50,839 nt of DNA, from positions 1 to 50,839 of the forward strand of contig LJCV01000271.1 of assembly GCA_001298575.1 (NCBI GenBank). Direction: 5' to 3'. This DNA is from Actinobacteria bacterium OK074. GTDB lineage: Bacteria > Actinomycetota > Actinomycetes > Streptomycetales > Streptomycetaceae. This document shows, piece after piece, positions 49,805 to 50,839 of the stretch. Position numbers and translations under genes: made by a program. Positions within the stretch are counted from its first letter, which is position 1, and the number at the start of each line of letters is the position of its first letter. The notes beneath the pieces were generated by a model, which was given only the letters and a program-made list of their open reading frames with translations, had not been told where the DNA came from and did no database searches.

Positions 49805-50838
49805 AACTCGCCCGCCTCCAGGATGGCCTTGACCGCCGTCAGGTAACGGGCCGCGTCGGCGCCGTCGACCAGGCGGTGGTCGTAGGAGAGGGTCAGGTAG
49901 GTCATGTCGCGGACGCCGATGACCGTGCCCTCCTCCGTCTCGATGACGGCCGGGCGCTTGACCGTGGCGCCGATGCCGAGGATCGCGACCTGGTTCGGGG
50001 GCACGATGATCGTGTCGAACAGCGCGCCGCGCGAACCGGTGTTGGAGATGGTGAAGGTGCCGCCGGACAGCTCGTCCGGGGTGATCTTGTTGGCGCGGAC
50101 CTTGCCCGCCAGCTCCGCGGTGGCCTTGGCGATGCCGGCGATGTTCAGGTCGCCCGCACCCTTGATGACCGGGGTCATCAGGCCCTTCTCGGAGTCCACC
50201 GCGATACCGATGTTCTCGGTGTCGAAGTAGGTGATCGTGCCCTCGGCCTCGTTGATCCGGGCGTTGATGACCGAGTGGGCCTTCAGCGCCTGGGCGGCGG
50301 CCTTGACGAAGAACGGCATCGGGGAGAGCTTGACGCCCTCGCGCGCCGCGAAGGAGTCCTTCGCCTGCCCGCGGAGCTTCATCAGCCGGGTGATGTCGAC
50401 CTCGACCACCGAGGACAGCTGCGCCTGCTCGCGCAGCGCCTTGACCATGTTGTCGCCGATGACCTTGCGGATGCGGGTCATCTTGACGGTCTGGCCGCGG
50501 AGGGGGGAGACCTCCAGCGCGGGCGCCTTCTTGGCCGTCGGGGCGGCGGCCGGGGCGGGCGCAGGAGCGGCCGCGGCGGCCTTCGCGGCCTCGGCGGCGG
50601 CGAGGACGTCCTGCTTGCGGATCCGGCCGCCGACGCCGGTGCCCTTGACGGCGCCCAGGTCGACGCCGTTCTCGGCGGCGAGCTTGCGCACCAGCGGGGT
50701 CACGTAGGCGCCGTCGTCACCGGAGGGCGCGGCGGGAACCGGAGCCGCGGGGGCCACCGGAGCCGGGGCGACCGGGGCCGGCGCCGGAGCGGCCGGGGCC
50801 ACGGGCGCGGCCGGAGCGGCGGCCACCGGAGCAGCCAC
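49783..50838 (-). CDS. sucB: 2-oxo acid dehydrogenase E2 (probable SucB), 3' part
   Basis: The C-terminal 351 residues of a dihydrolipoamide acyltransferase; the N-terminal lipoyl domains lie beyond the window edge. Visible in order are a Pro/Ala-rich flexible linker, the E3/E1-binding domain (YVTPLVRKLAAENGVDLG, VGGRIRKQDVLAA) and the catalytic domain. The latter ends with the H-x3-D-G motif (YDHRLVDGADAARYL) whose His and Asp act in acyl transfer. Assignment to 2-oxoglutarate (succinyl) rather than pyruvate is from memory of gene order beside aceE, not from residues. The GTG at the edge is not the true start. It depends on LipA and LipB for its cofactor. Confidence 0.9.
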   Translation of the reverse strand: MAAPVAAAPAAPVAPAAPAPAPVAPAPVAPAAPVPAAPSGDDGAYVTPLVRKLAAENGVDLGAVKGTGVGGRIRKQDVLAAAEAAKAAAAAPAPAPAAAPTAKKAPALEVSPLRGQTVKMTRIRKVIGDNMVKALREQAQLSSVVEVDITRLMKLRGQAKDSFAAREGVKLSPMPFFVKAAAQALKAHSVINARINEAEGTITYFDTENIGIAVDSEKGLMTPVIKGAGDLNIAGIAKATAELAGKVRANKITPDELSGGTFTISNTGSRGALFDTIIVPPNQVAILGIGATVKRPAVIETEEGTVIGVRDMTYLTLSYDHRLVDGADAARYLTAVKAILEAGEFEVELGL

Positions 50839-50839
50839 C

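Noticed and set aside
1..50839. CRISPR array or insertion sequence
   Set aside because: No regularly spaced repeats with unique spacers, no transposase-like protein and no terminal inverted repeats with target duplications were found; the 19-bp array is head-to-tail without spacers.

Overview
The window is high-GC, densely coded DNA with strong third-position G/C bias and many GTG starts. It carries typical Streptomyces genes: glnE, glnA and the eukaryote-like glnII, a malR-malEFG cluster, aceE/lipA/lipB, DUF4191, MarP, PspAB/HtpX and a SpoIIE phosphatase. From memory, and not verifiable here, the order resembles the S. coelicolor chromosome core around SCO2234 down to SCO2181. This looks like chromosomal core with a few accessory patches; I see no intact mobile element, rRNA operon, functional tRNA or CRISPR array.

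Layout. (1) 80-3127: glnE, the adenylyltransferase acting on GlnA, then a PAP2-type membrane enzyme. (2) 4325-14369: alpha-glucan block of malR, the malE-malF-malG-aglA operon and a secreted alpha-amylase with two starch-binding domains. Between aglA and the amylase lies a scar of two decayed hemicellulase genes (GH30-like and GH62). (3) 14728-20492: a receiver-SpoIIE phosphatase, a CHMI-type isomerase, a TetR regulator, a sigma-like membrane protein and a TPR protein. (4) 20638-26544: lipoprotein, DUF1996 exported protein, orphan OmpR-like winged-helix regulator with a possible 40-residue leader ORF, glnII, an ArsC-like protein and an unrecognised 110-residue protein. (5) 26656-34418: AlkZ-like winged-helix protein, alpha/beta hydrolase, PspAB-HtpX, glnA, RDD protein, DUF4191 protein and a small conserved protein. 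(6) 34770-38966: lipA and lipB separated by a 19-bp tandem-repeat array, then a TPR regulator. (7) 38991-45448: FAD oxidoreductase, SDR epimerase, GNAT, MarP-like protease, exported amidase, small exported protein and DUF4240 protein. (8) 45744-50838: aceE, a GntR/FCD regulator and the 3' part of sucB.

How the genes fit together. Nitrogen assimilation is represented by both glutamine synthetases and GlnE. glnA is preceded by a textbook four-box GlnR site, and glnII by an 11-bp-periodic degenerate version. LipB and LipA supply the lipoyl cofactor needed by E2 subunits such as the sucB product, with aceE as the pyruvate dehydrogenase E1. Starch is cut by the amylase, maltodextrin is imported by MalEFG and hydrolysed by AglA. 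CTTGCAG repeats in front of both malE and the amylase suggest shared MalR control.

The most interesting non-genic signals are: a dispersed GC-hairpin element present eight times, always just 3' of a gene; the 19-bp array; a tRNA-like remnant in front of malE; the GH30/GH62 chimeric scar with a CebR-like box; and the short Cys-Cys leader-like ORF ahead of the orphan winged-helix regulator.
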